From NCBI RefSeq assembly GCF_002532045.1, contig NZ_NWTG01000007.1, positions 248,001-312,000 of the forward strand: a stretch of 64,000 bases of DNA, in the 5' to 3' direction. The notes under the pieces were generated by a model. That model was not told the origin of the DNA. It saw nothing but the letters and a program-made list of their open reading frames with translations, and did no database searches. Shown piece after piece: positions 34,638 through 43,142 of this stretch; position 1 is the first letter of the stretch; each line of letters starts with the position of its first letter. Both the position numbers and the translations under genes were made by a program. Source of the DNA: Bradyrhizobium sp. C9 (GTDB lineage: Bacteria; Pseudomonadota; Alphaproteobacteria; Rhizobiales; Xanthobacteraceae).

Positions 34638-36218
34638 TCAGCCGAGCGCCTTGATGACGGTGTCGGCGTTAGTCACGACGGAGACGTTCTGCAGCGCGAA
34701 ATTGATCGCCGCGTTGTGCCAGTCGGCGTTCATGGTCGAGCAGCAATCCTCCGGCACGATCATGAAATAGCCCTTGTCGGCGCCGGTGCGCGCGGTGTGC
34801 TCGACCGACATGTTCGTCCAGGCGCCGGTGTTGATGATCATGTCGCGGCCGGTGGCTTTCAGGATGGTCTCGAGCCGCGTGCCTTCCCAGGCGCTCATCC
34901 GCATCTTCTCGACCACGAAATCGCCCGGGCGCGGCTCGAGCCCGGAGACCGGCGCCGCGCCCCAGCTGCCGCGCACCATCGCCTTGCTGTCGACCAGCCC
35001 TTCGAACAGCGGGGCGTTCAGTGTCACGCCCGGCGCGCCCGGCTCGACCACGAACCAGACATGGATGATGGTGACGCCGCGCGCACGCGCTACCTCGGCG
35101 ACGCGGCGAACATTCTCGACGACATGTTGTTGGCGGGCATGGGCGGGCGCACCGGACTCGGCGAACGCGCCGCCGTCCATGATGACGTCGTTCTGCATGT
35201 CCTGGATGATCATCGCGCAGCGTTGCGGATCGATCTGCATCTCGCCGGCGGCGAGATTGGGTGCGGAGGGGGACGTTGTGGCCCCAGCGCTGCCGCGCTT
35301 GCCGGTCATATGGGGCTCGTTGCGCGGCCCGACCTTGGTCGGGATCGCGTAGACTGAATGGGTCGCGGTCAGGTAGAGGGTGCGGAAGTCGGCGCCGCCC
35401 CAGGCGAGGTTGGCGACGAGCTCGGGCAGGCGGACCTTGCCGAGCAGGTCGCCAGCGGGCGAATAGACCCACACGCCGCCGGGCGCGGTGACCCAGACAT
35501 TGCCGCGCTGGTCGCATTTCATGCCGTCGGGCAGGCCGGGCTCGAGCTCGGAGCGGATGCCAGAGGCGAACACGCGCGGATTGCCGAGCGTGCCGTCGGC
35601 GCCGACATCGAAGGCGCGGATCAGCGCCTGCACGGTGTCGTTGACATAGAGGATGCGCTCGTCGGGCGAGAAGCACAGTCCGTTTGGTTGCTCGAACAGA
35701 TAACGGTCGACCAGCAGTTTCGGCGCGCCGCCGCCCGACGGCACGCGGTAGACGCCCTGGAAGCCGAGCTGGCGCGGCCGCTCGACGCCATAGACCGGCA
35801 TCCGGCCGTACCAGGGATCGGAGAAATAGATCGCGCCAGAGGAATGCACGCAGACGTCGTTCGGACTGTTGAGCTCCTGGTTCTCATAATGCGAGGCCAG
35901 CACCTCGCGCCGCCCGTCGGGCCGCTCGCGGATCAGCGAAGAGGTCGCATGCTCGCAGACGATCAGGTTGAGATCGGCATCATAGGTCATGCCGTTGCAT
36001 TTGTTCGACGGACGCTTGATCTCGACCACGCCGCGCCGCGCATCCCAGCGCCGGCGCACGTCGCCGGGCATGTCGGAGAACAGCAGGAAGTGATCGACCG
36101 GGTGCCAGATCGGCCCCTCTGTGAAGTCGAAGCCGGTGCCGACCTGGCCGACCGGCGCGTAGGGGTCGATCAGGTCTTCGAACTCCGCACGCAGCGTGAC
36201 ATGTGTCATCGCGTTCAT
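34638..36218 (-). CDS. SMP-30/gluconolactonase domain fused to isochorismatase-like hydrolase
   Basis: 526 residues with two enzymes in one chain. Residues about 20-300 form an SMP-30-type beta-propeller lactonase: metal Glu in GFDFTEGPIWHP, Asn and Asp in NSPNDVCVHSSGAIYFSDPW, Asn in EQPNGLCFSPDE, Asp in LPDGMKCDQRGNVWV. After a Ser/Thr/Pro linker, residues about 330-520 are an isochorismatase-like cysteine hydrolase: Asp in MIIQDMQNDVIMDG and Lys in VVEKMRMSAWEGTR. At the nucleophile position the sequence is GAWTNMSVEHTAR, a serine where the family has cysteine. It would hydrolyse a lactone and possibly an amide. The gaps to its neighbours are 9 bp on each side. Confidence 0.88.
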   Translation of the reverse strand: MNAMTHVTLRAEFEDLIDPYAPVGQVGTGFDFTEGPIWHPVDHFLLFSDMPGDVRRRWDARRGVVEIKRPSNKCNGMTYDADLNLIVCEHATSSLIRERPDGRREVLASHYENQELNSPNDVCVHSSGAIYFSDPWYGRMPVYGVERPRQLGFQGVYRVPSGGGAPKLLVDRYLFEQPNGLCFSPDERILYVNDTVQALIRAFDVGADGTLGNPRVFASGIRSELEPGLPDGMKCDQRGNVWVTAPGGVWVYSPAGDLLGKVRLPELVANLAWGGADFRTLYLTATHSVYAIPTKVGPRNEPHMTGKRGSAGATTSPSAPNLAAGEMQIDPQRCAMIIQDMQNDVIMDGGAFAESGAPAHARQQHVVENVRRVAEVARARGVTIIHVWFVVEPGAPGVTLNAPLFEGLVDSKAMVRGSWGAAPVSGLEPRPGDFVVEKMRMSAWEGTRLETILKATGRDMIINTGAWTNMSVEHTARTGADKGYFMIVPEDCCSTMNADWHNAAINFALQNVSVVTNADTVIKALG

Positions 36219-36227
36219 CCTCCGCGT

Positions 36228-37076
36228 CTACGCCGGGAACCAGCTGCGTTGCGGCAGGCTCTGCACGACCGGCCCGGGCACCTGGTCGTGCAGGCGGCCG
36301 ACCACCATGCCGCCCTCGATCTTGGCGGGACGATCGTGCACCGGCAGCAGATAGCGCGAGCTCGAGAGCAGCTTCTTGATCGCGGCCTTCTCGGCGCGTT
36401 TGCTGGTGCCGTGGTTGCCGGTGGTGCGCGGCTCGGCGTCCTGGATTTCGTTGAACGGCGTCACGATCTGGTCGTTGAAATCATAGATCACGTCGCCGCA
36501 GATCGTGGCGATGCCGTCGGCGGTGTGGACGTGGATGTTCATCGAGCCTTCGGTATGAGCGTTGGCGGCATCGCAATAGACGCCGGGCATCAGCTCGACC
36601 GGACCGGTGGTCTCGAGATCGAGGAAGCGCAACGCGCTCTTGGTGTGCAGGCGGTCGATCAAATGCTTGATGTCGGGTGCGGGATATTGCGGGTGCATCA
36701 GGCCGGAGACCGAATATTCCAGCTCCTTGCGGTTGACGACGACAGTCGTGTTCATCGGGAACAGATCGTCCTTGCCGGCATGGTCGATGTGCAAATGGGT
36801 GTGGCAGACGAAACGGACGTCGCCCATCCGCACGCCGTGGCGGGCGAGCTGGTTCTCGATCATGTTCTCGTGGAACTGAAGACCGCGCATGCCGAGCGTT
36901 TCCATGATCTGGTTGGAACGGTAGCCGGTATCGACCAGCACGGGGTAGGGGCCGCCGAGGATCAGGAAGCCGAGCGTCAGCACGCGGCGGGTGCGGCCGC
37001 AATTGTGCCCGAGCACGAGAAAGCTCGATTCCAGCTCGATATCGCCATAGTCCAGAATCTTGATCTCCAACGGCAT
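36228..37076 (-). CDS. Metallo-beta-lactamase-fold hydrolase, N-acyl-homoserine-lactonase-like
   Basis: 282 residues. The metal site reads CHTHLHIDHAGKDDLFPMN (HxHxDH, about residues 110-128). Downstream ligands are His in DAANAHTEGSMNIHV, Asp in CGDVIYDFNDQ and His in YLLPVHDRPAK. The N-terminus (LGHNCGRTRRVLTLGFLILG, then YPVLVDTGY) matches the AttM/AiiA-like lactonase group. In this operon it more likely opens a pathway lactone than a quorum signal, but either is possible. The leader contains a hexanucleotide repeat; GGGAGGGAG is the ribosome site. Confidence 0.85.
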   Translation of the reverse strand: MPLEIKILDYGDIELESSFLVLGHNCGRTRRVLTLGFLILGGPYPVLVDTGYRSNQIMETLGMRGLQFHENMIENQLARHGVRMGDVRFVCHTHLHIDHAGKDDLFPMNTTVVVNRKELEYSVSGLMHPQYPAPDIKHLIDRLHTKSALRFLDLETTGPVELMPGVYCDAANAHTEGSMNIHVHTADGIATICGDVIYDFNDQIVTPFNEIQDAEPRTTGNHGTSKRAEKAAIKKLLSSSRYLLPVHDRPAKIEGGMVVGRLHDQVPGPVVQSLPQRSWFPA

Positions 37077-37094
37077 CTTTCTCCCTCCCGATTC

Positions 37095-37124
37095 GTGTTC
37101 GTTGTTGTGTTCGTGTTCGTGTTC
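37095..37124 (-). repeat. Hexanucleotide tandem repeat (GTGTTC on plus strand) in the lactonase leader
   Basis: Five hexamers in a row, four exact GTGTTC and one GTTGTT, lie in the 57-bp gap between the amidohydrolase stop and the lactonase start, 18 bp upstream of the ATG at 37076. On the coding strand the unit is GAACAC. Copy-number change would alter leader length without affecting a reading frame. Confidence 0.7.
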
Positions 37125-37133
37125 GCGGCGCGC

Positions 37134-38024
37134 CTATGGTCCCAGCCGATAGACCCGCGCTGCCGTCGTGCTGAAGATCGCCTCGCGCTGCTCGCGGCTG
37201 AGCCGTTCGGCGGCCGCCTTGAACGCGTCGATGAGATCGCGGTAGCTGGTCCACAGTTTCTCGATCGGAAAGTTCGAGCCGAACAGGCAACGGTCGGCGC
37301 CGAAGATTGCGACCGTGTCGATCGCGACGCCGGCGATATGCGCGGCATCGTTACGGTGGATGAAGGTGCCGAGTCCGGACAGCTTCGACACCACGTTGGG
37401 ACATTGCGCAAGCCGTGCCATGCCGGCGCGCCAGGCAGCGCGGCCCTGCGGCGACAGATCCTCCAGCATCCCGGCGTGCTGCAGGATGAAGGTCACGTCG
37501 GGGCAGGCTGCGGCGAGACCGGCGGCATCGGCCATCTGCGGCGCGAACACCTGCAGGTCGAAGCTCCAGCCATAGTCGGCGAGGTAGCCGACATTGCGCC
37601 GGATCGCCGGGTCGGTGCAGAGATCGGGACGGGCAGCGAAGCGATAGAGCGGGTTGTCGTGCCAGTGCAGCTGCATGCGCACGCCGCGCACCAGCGGATA
37701 ACGCTTCAACCGATCGAGCTGCGGCCGGACGTCGTCGACGGAAAAATCGGCATAGGCGACGAGGGCGTGCGGCCAGCCGTGCCGATCGGCGGTCTGCTGT
37801 ACCCAGGCCGCCTCGTCCTCGAACTGGCCGTTCGGCCAGTTGGTCTGGACATAGACCGAGCGGGTGACACCGCTGCCCTTGAGGTCGTCGAGATATTCCT
37901 CGATCGGATAGTCGCGGCGGATCGGCTCGTAAGGGCCGAAGATGCGCGGCTGCATCGGGCCGGACAGCCAGGCGAGATCGGCCTGACGCCAGATGTGATG
38001 ATGTCCGTCGACAATGCCGGTCAC
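37134..38024 (-). CDS. Amidohydrolase-2 family hydrolase
   Basis: 296 residues, a TIM-barrel metal hydrolase. It opens GIVDGHHHIWRQADLAWLSG, followed by PRIFGPYEPIRRDYPIEEYL. Later markers are VTFILQHAGMLEDLSPQGRA, VVSKLSGLGTFIHRND and CLFGSNFPIEKLWTSYRDLI, where the usual GSDWP has become GSNFP. It overlaps the VWA gene by 4 bp, so it is translationally coupled to the molybdenum-hydroxylase maturation genes. It probably hydrolyses a ring-opened or lactone intermediate. It is related to the protein encoded at 25841-26695. Confidence 0.85.
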   Translation of the reverse strand: MTGIVDGHHHIWRQADLAWLSGPMQPRIFGPYEPIRRDYPIEEYLDDLKGSGVTRSVYVQTNWPNGQFEDEAAWVQQTADRHGWPHALVAYADFSVDDVRPQLDRLKRYPLVRGVRMQLHWHDNPLYRFAARPDLCTDPAIRRNVGYLADYGWSFDLQVFAPQMADAAGLAAACPDVTFILQHAGMLEDLSPQGRAAWRAGMARLAQCPNVVSKLSGLGTFIHRNDAAHIAGVAIDTVAIFGADRCLFGSNFPIEKLWTSYRDLIDAFKAAAERLSREQREAIFSTTAARVYRLGP

Positions 38025-39139
38025 GCAGCTCTCCTTGTTGCAAGCGACAGCAGATGCGCGACGACCGCCGCGCTCGATCCGCCGTCCACGAGATCATCGA
38101 CGAAGCGCTGGATCGCGATCAGCGCCTCGGTTTGCGGCTTGAAGCCGGGCGCGGTCGCGAGCGGCGTCAGCCAGCTCACCCGCCAGGCCCGGCGCGACAG
38201 TTTTGCAACTGCATCGCGCAATGCGGCCGGATCGCCGCGCTCCAGGCCGTCGGAGACGATCACGACCGCGGCGCCGCGGGCATATCCGCCGAACCGCGGC
38301 ACCGCGAGGAACGCCTGCAGCGCGTCGCCGATCCTTGTGCCGCCGTCCCAGTCGCTGACCAGGAAGGAAGCCGCGTTGAGCGCCTGCTCGCGCCGCTTCA
38401 GCCGCAGCGCCGACGTGACGCGGGTCAGCCTTGTGCCGAAGGTGAACACCTCGACATTGCCGGCCGCCTGCACCAGCACATGCGCGAGCCTCATGTTCTC
38501 CTCGGTGCGCGCCTTCATCGAGCCGGAGACGTCGATCAGGAACAGGATCTTGCGCGGGCGCTGGCGGCGGCGCATCCGTCCGAGCCGCAGCACCTCGCCG
38601 TCATTGCGGACGCTGTCACGCAGGGTGCGGCGCAGGTCGGCAAATGGGCCGCTCCTCGCGCGTCGTCGCCGGTGGCCACGGCGCCGTGGCAGCCGCTTTG
38701 CTGCCTCGCGCGCCAATCGGCGCAGCGGATCGCTGGTTGTGGTCTGGGCAAAGCGGCGCTCGACCAGTGCCTCGGTGCGCGCCGCGGCGAGGCCGGACTC
38801 ATTGGCCTCGTCGGCAAGCGGCGGCTCGTCCTCGCCGCGGCCCTCCTCCTGCAGGCGAACGGTCTCCTCGTCCTCGCCCTCGGCCTGCTCGATCGCATCA
38901 GCGCCGTGGAAATGGACGTCGAACAGCCGGTCGTACGTCGCGCGGCGCTCCGGCGGGGGCGCCAGCGTGGCAAGCCCGGCCCGGCGGATGTGCTCGAGGC
39001 TGCGTGGCCCGAGCAGTTCGATCGCGGCGAGGAAGCTCGTCGTCTGCTCCGGCGCGACCAGGAAGCCGTTGGCGCGCAGCAGCGCGACGAATGATACGAA
39101 GATCCGCGCGGCACGCGGCAACTGGCGATCGTCACTCAC
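38021..39139 (-). CDS. VWA-domain protein, CoxE-like maturation factor
   Basis: 372 residues. The N-terminal half is acidic and helical (FVSFVALLRANGFLVAPEQT, then EQAEGEDEETVRLQEEGRGE). The C-terminal VWA domain carries the MIDAS motif FLIDVSGSMKARTEEN (DxSxS, about residues 202-217) and a later Asp in VVIVSDGLERGDPAALR. In aerobic CO dehydrogenase clusters CoxE works with the MoxR ATPase CoxD on cofactor maturation. The 4-bp overlap with the MoxR gene supports that pairing here. Confidence 0.88.
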   Translation of the reverse strand: MSDDRQLPRAARIFVSFVALLRANGFLVAPEQTTSFLAAIELLGPRSLEHIRRAGLATLAPPPERRATYDRLFDVHFHGADAIEQAEGEDEETVRLQEEGRGEDEPPLADEANESGLAAARTEALVERRFAQTTTSDPLRRLAREAAKRLPRRRGHRRRRARSGPFADLRRTLRDSVRNDGEVLRLGRMRRRQRPRKILFLIDVSGSMKARTEENMRLAHVLVQAAGNVEVFTFGTRLTRVTSALRLKRREQALNAASFLVSDWDGGTRIGDALQAFLAVPRFGGYARGAAVVIVSDGLERGDPAALRDAVAKLSRRAWRVSWLTPLATAPGFKPQTEALIAIQRFVDDLVDGGSSAAVVAHLLSLATRRAA

Positions 39140-40017
39140 GCGGCTGCCTCCGCGATGATCGCATCGAGCCGGGGTGAGATGAAATGTAGGTCTTCCTCGT
39201 CCTTCAGCGCGACGCCGATCGAGCGCTTGAAGGCGTCCGGCCAGCGCGCGCCGCCCTTGTTGAGCAGGGTTGCGGCCTCGGCCCAGTCGACCGCTTCGGC
39301 AATGCCCGGCGCCTTGCTCAGCGGCTCGCGGCGCAGCCGGCCGACCGCGGCGACCACGGCGCGGGCAGTCGCCTCGGCGACGCTGGAGGCGCGCATCATC
39401 ACGATCCGCGCCTCGCGCTCGGCGTTGGGATAGTCGATCCAGTGATAGACGCAGCGCCGCCGCAGCGCCTCGTGCAGGTCGCGCGTCCGGTTCGAGGTCA
39501 GTACGACGACCGGATGCTCGGCGGCGCGGATGGTGCCGCGCTCGGGGATCGAGATCTGGAAGTCGGAGAGGAATTCGAGCAGGAACGCCTCGAATTCCTG
39601 GTCGGCGCGGTCGATTTCGTCGATCAGGAGTACGGTCGCGTCAGGCGCGCGCAACGCGGCGAGCATCGGGCGCTCGATCAGGAACGATTCGCCGTAGATG
39701 TCGATGCTCTCTTCGCCCGCCTGCCGGATCGCCAGCATCTGGCGCGGATAGTTCCACTCGTAGAGCGCCGCCGCGGCGTCGATGCCCTCATAGCATTGCA
39801 GCCGGATCAGCCGGCGGCCGAGCACGGCGGCGATCGCTTTCGCTGCTTCGGTCTTGCCGACCCCTGGCGCGCCCTCCAGCAGCAGCGGCTTGCCGAGCGC
39901 CAGCGAGAGATAGGACGCCGTCGCGATGCCGTCGTCGGCGAGGTAATAGGCCGCGCGCAGCGCCTTCTCCAGCGCCTCGGGGCTGTCGATGCCGACGATG
40001 TTGCTGCGGACCGGCAT
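39136..40017 (-). CDS. MoxR-family AAA+ ATPase, CoxD-like
   Basis: 293 residues. Walker A GAPGVGKTEAAKAIAAVLG (about residues 54-72), Walker B TVLLIDEIDRADQEFEAFLL (about 129-148), sensor region VVLTSNRTRDLHEALRRRC and the PNAEREARIVMMRAS segment. These ATPases act as chaperones with a VWA partner in assembling metalloenzymes; the closest functional model is CoxD of CO dehydrogenase. It lies 9 bp after the second half of the molybdenum subunit. Confidence 0.9.
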   Translation of the reverse strand: MPVRSNIVGIDSPEALEKALRAAYYLADDGIATASYLSLALGKPLLLEGAPGVGKTEAAKAIAAVLGRRLIRLQCYEGIDAAAALYEWNYPRQMLAIRQAGEESIDIYGESFLIERPMLAALRAPDATVLLIDEIDRADQEFEAFLLEFLSDFQISIPERGTIRAAEHPVVVLTSNRTRDLHEALRRRCVYHWIDYPNAEREARIVMMRASSVAEATARAVVAAVGRLRREPLSKAPGIAEAVDWAEAATLLNKGGARWPDAFKRSIGVALKDEEDLHFISPRLDAIIAEAAA

Positions 40018-40026
40018 GAGTTGACC

Positions 40027-41049
40027 TCAGCGACGTGGCTGCGGTCGCGCGCCGCCCTGCGCCTTGATTGCGCGCAACACTTTCTCTGGTGTGATCGGCA
40101 GATCGTCGATCCGGACGCCGACCGCGTTGAAGATCGCGTTGGCGACCGCGGGTAGCACCGGATTGGCGCACATCTCGCCGGGCCCCTTGGCGCCGAACGG
40201 GCCATCGGGTGCCGGGCGTTCCAGCACCGCGATGTCGTGCGGGCAGATGTCGCCTGGGCCCGGCATCAGGTATTCGACGAAGTCGCGCGGGCCATGCACC
40301 GGCTCCGGATAATAGGGCTCCGGCGTTTCGTAAAGCGCGTGGCTGACGCCCATCCAGGCGCCGCCGACGAGCTGCTGCTCGACCAGCCGCGGATTGAGTG
40401 CGCGGCCAAGCTCGTAGGCGGAATCCATCCTGACCATGTCGACCTCGCCGGTCTCGTCGTCGACCTCGACCTCGGCGACGAGGCAGGCATGCGCGTAACA
40501 TGTCGCCGGCGACATCTCGCCGGTTTCAGGATCGACGTCGGACAACGGCACCAGGAAGATGCCGCGGCCGGAGATCGTCTTACCTTGCTTGAACTGCGCG
40601 GCGATCGCGACGTCCTTGGTCGAGATCGAGCGGTGCGGTGCGCCCTTGACGTGGATGTTGCCGCGCCCATCAGTCTCGAGATCGGCGGCGTTAACCTCCA
40701 GCTCCTCGGCCGCGGCTTCCATCATCACGCCGCGCGCTTCCCGCGCCGCCGCCATCACGGCGTTGCCGACGCGATGCGTGCCGCGCGATGCGAACGAGCC
40801 CATGCAGTGCGGGCCGGTGTCGGAATCCGCAGTGTCGACATAGACGTCCTCGACCGGCACGCCGAGCGTCTCGGCGCAGATCTGCCGCGTCACCGACTTC
40901 ATGCCCTGGCCGAGATCGATCGAGGACAGCGCCACGGTGAACTTTCCGCTGGGGTTGGAATGCACCAGCGCCTGGCTCGGATCGCCGCCGAGATTCATGC
41001 CGATGGGGTAGTTGACCGACGCAATGCCGCGTCCGCGATGCCTGGTCAT
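40027..41049 (-). CDS. Xanthine-dehydrogenase-family molybdopterin subunit, C-terminal half as separate protein
   Basis: 340 residues corresponding to the second molybdopterin-binding domain of the large subunit: IASVNYPIGMNLGGDPSQAL, SIDLGQGMKSVTRQICAETL, VYVDTADSDTGPHCMGSFAS with the RGTHRVGNAV stretch, and the catalytic-Glu region GAKGPGEMCANPVLPAVANA. It begins 2 bp after the stop of the first half, in a different frame, with a perfect AGGAGG 8 nt before its ATG at 41049. Most homologues are one chain of about 750-800 residues, so this is a natural split. The two halves presumably assemble. Hydroxylation at a C-H next to nitrogen or oxygen is the expected chemistry. Confidence 0.88.
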   Translation of the reverse strand: MTRHRGRGIASVNYPIGMNLGGDPSQALVHSNPSGKFTVALSSIDLGQGMKSVTRQICAETLGVPVEDVYVDTADSDTGPHCMGSFASRGTHRVGNAVMAAAREARGVMMEAAAEELEVNAADLETDGRGNIHVKGAPHRSISTKDVAIAAQFKQGKTISGRGIFLVPLSDVDPETGEMSPATCYAHACLVAEVEVDDETGEVDMVRMDSAYELGRALNPRLVEQQLVGGAWMGVSHALYETPEPYYPEPVHGPRDFVEYLMPGPGDICPHDIAVLERPAPDGPFGAKGPGEMCANPVLPAVANAIFNAVGVRIDDLPITPEKVLRAIKAQGGARPQPRR

Positions 41050-41051
41050 GG

Positions 41052-42644
41052 TCAGCGCCTCCTGGTGCCGAAGACGGATGAGAAGCGGGTGGCGCCGTGC
41101 GACGGCGCGGCCGGCCGCGGAGGCGGAGACGATGGTGGCGGTGAAGAGGGCGGTGGTGGTGGCGGCTCGCGGGTCGCGGCCGGCGCCCGGTCATACGTCG
41201 TACGCTGCTGGATCGGTGCCGCCGCCGGCGCATGCGTCTCGCGCGGCGTCAGCGTCACGGCGGCGCGGATCCCGCCACCATCCTTGCGCGACGACATCCG
41301 CTTGAAATCCTCACGGAGCGGCCATTTGGCCTTCTCCGCGGCGACCTGCACGCATTCGATCAGCGCGGTGTTCTTGGCCTCGCGCCGATGCGCCTTCATG
41401 TCGCCGTCGCGATACGCATTGAGGATCCGGAACTCCATCGGGTCCATGCCGACGAGGTGAGCGAGCTTGTCCATCTGGCATTCGATGGCGAAATCCATCG
41501 CCGTGACGCCGAAGCCGCGCATCGCGGTGGCGGGCGTCCGGTTGGTGAAGACGCAGTAGACGTCGCCATGGACGTTCGGGATCGTGTACGGGCCAGGCAG
41601 ATGCGCGGCGCATTTCACCGCCGCATAACTCGACAGCCGCGTATAGGCGCCGCTGTCGAAATAGGCGCGCACCTTGCGGGTGACGACGCGGCCATCGCGC
41701 ATCACGCCGTCCTTGATGTAGATGCGCTCGGCGCCGCGCGGCGGGCCGTATTGCATCTCCTCTTCGCGCCCGAACACGTAGCGCACCGGGCGTCCGGTCA
41801 GCATCGCACCGAGGATGCAGAGCGGCTCGGTCAGCGTATCGACCTTGCCGCCGAACCCGCCGCCGACCGTGCCGCCAATGAAGTGGAAGGTGTTGGAAGG
41901 CACGTCGAGGATCTTGGCACAGGTGTCGACCGAGAAGAACAGCGCCTGCGTCGAGGTGTAGACGATGTAGCGGCCATTGGTGTCGGGTGCGGCAATCGAA
42001 CCGTTGGTCTCGGTCGGCGCGTGCTCGATCGGCGACATCTGGTAGCGCTGCTCCAGCACATGGTCGGCCGAGGCGAGGGCGCGGTCGGCGTCGCCGAAGC
42101 GCAACTGCTGGCGATCGTAGGTCTCGTGATAGGTGAAGGTGTTCTTGGGATAGACCTCGTTGACCACGGGCGCGCCCGGCTTCAGGGCGTCCTCGACATC
42201 GAACACCGCCGGCAGCGGTTCATAGTCGATCTTCACCTTGGCAATGGCCTCAAACGCCTCGCGCGGGCTGTCGGCGACGATGGCGACGATCGGCTCGCCC
42301 TTGTAGCGCACCTTGTCGACCGCGAGCGACGGCTCGTCGTCCTTGCCGAAATTGATCAGGCTGAGCAGCGTGTTCAAATTGCGCGGCACGTCGGAGGCAC
42401 GGATCACGCGCCGCACGCCCTGCGACCGCTCGGCCTCGGACGTATCGATGCGCCGCAGCCTTGCATGCGAATGAGCGCTGCGGACCACCTTCAAATGCAG
42501 CATGCCCTGCAGCTTGTGGTCGTCGAAATAGGGCGAGGTGCCGGTGACATGGCCGAGCATGTCCTGGCGCTGCGTGCCCTTGCCGATTTCCTTCAAATTA
42601 TCGTCGCGCTCGTCGGCGAAGAGGTCCTTGCGCAGTTCCAACAT
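41052..42644 (-). CDS. Xanthine-dehydrogenase-family molybdopterin subunit, N-terminal half with Pro-rich tail
   Basis: 530 residues. The a/b hammerhead domain is GKGTQRQDMLGHVTGTSPYF to RIDTSEAERSQGVRRVIRAS. The first molybdopterin domain contains GGTVGGGFGGKVDTLTEPLC and PATAMRGFGVTAMDFAIECQ. The AYxCSFR loop of true CO dehydrogenase is absent, so a xanthine dehydrogenase-like hydroxylase is more likely. After ERMSSR-like sequence near residue 450 the protein continues into an unconserved tail with proline runs (PPPPPPSSPPPSSPPP) and stops, just before the gene for the other half. Confidence 0.88.
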   Translation of the reverse strand: MLELRKDLFADERDDNLKEIGKGTQRQDMLGHVTGTSPYFDDHKLQGMLHLKVVRSAHSHARLRRIDTSEAERSQGVRRVIRASDVPRNLNTLLSLINFGKDDEPSLAVDKVRYKGEPIVAIVADSPREAFEAIAKVKIDYEPLPAVFDVEDALKPGAPVVNEVYPKNTFTYHETYDRQQLRFGDADRALASADHVLEQRYQMSPIEHAPTETNGSIAAPDTNGRYIVYTSTQALFFSVDTCAKILDVPSNTFHFIGGTVGGGFGGKVDTLTEPLCILGAMLTGRPVRYVFGREEEMQYGPPRGAERIYIKDGVMRDGRVVTRKVRAYFDSGAYTRLSSYAAVKCAAHLPGPYTIPNVHGDVYCVFTNRTPATAMRGFGVTAMDFAIECQMDKLAHLVGMDPMEFRILNAYRDGDMKAHRREAKNTALIECVQVAAEKAKWPLREDFKRMSSRKDGGGIRAAVTLTPRETHAPAAAPIQQRTTYDRAPAATREPPPPPPSSPPPSSPPPRPAAPSHGATRFSSVFGTRRR

Positions 42645-42656
42645 GGCACTGTTCCC

Positions 42657-43136
42657 TTACGCGCGGGCCCGGCCGCCGGAAGCGGCTGCCAGCACGGCAT
42701 TGATGATCGGCTCATAGCCGGTGCAGCGGCAGATATTGCCGGAGATCGCCTCGACGACCTCGGCGCGGCTCGGCTGCGGATTGCGGTCGAGCAGCGCTTT
42801 CGCGGCCATCAGCATGCCCGGCGTGCAGTAGCCGCACTGCGCGGCGAAATTGTCGGCGAACGCGCGTTGCAGCGGGTGCAGGTTGGGGCCGTCCTTGATG
42901 CCGTCGAGCGTCTCGACCGAGCGGCCGGCGACCGTCTCGGCGAGCGTCAGGCAGGAGAGATGCAGTTCGCCGTCGATCAGCACGCTACAGGTACCGCAGC
43001 CGCCCTGGCCGCAGCCGAATTTCGGCGTCATGTCGCCGATCAGCTCGCGCAGCGCGACCAGGAGGTTGGTACCGCCGTCGACAAAGATCGCGACGTCGCG
43101 GCCGTTGTGGCTGAATTGCAGAGGTGTCTTGGCCAT
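42657..43136 (-). CDS. 2Fe-2S subunit of a molybdenum hydroxylase (CoxS/XdhC type)
   Basis: 159 residues. The plant-type ferredoxin cluster is KFGCGQGGCGTCSVLIDGEL plus HLSC (about residues 39-62), and the second [2Fe-2S] domain has QCGYCTPGMLMAAKALL and ICRCTGYEPIINAV. All eight cysteine ligands are present. It passes electrons between the molybdenum site and the FAD subunit. It lies 12 bp before the large-subunit first half and 6 bp after the FAD-subunit gene. Confidence 0.93.
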   Translation of the reverse strand: MAKTPLQFSHNGRDVAIFVDGGTNLLVALRELIGDMTPKFGCGQGGCGTCSVLIDGELHLSCLTLAETVAGRSVETLDGIKDGPNLHPLQRAFADNFAAQCGYCTPGMLMAAKALLDRNPQPSRAEVVEAISGNICRCTGYEPIINAVLAAASGGRARA

Positions 43137-43142
43137 GACGAT

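Noticed and set aside
36228..37076. Quorum-quenching AHL lactonase as the main role of the MBL protein
   Set aside because: The fold and metal motif fit, but the operon context favours a pathway lactone and no other quorum gene is present.
35358..39158. A 1266-codon open frame on the plus strand
   Set aside because: Antisense to the fusion hydrolase, lactonase, amidohydrolase and VWA genes; no domain, composition typical of shadow frames.
40027..42644. Frameshifted pseudogene of a single large subunit
   Set aside because: The second half has a perfect AGGAGG and its own ATG, and the first half ends in a designed-looking tail, so two genes are more likely. A read error cannot be excluded from sequence alone.
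41052..42644. True aerobic CO dehydrogenase (CoxL)
   Set aside because: The AYxCSFR active-site loop is absent and the sequence has the MRGFG type, so a general molybdenum hydroxylase is called instead.
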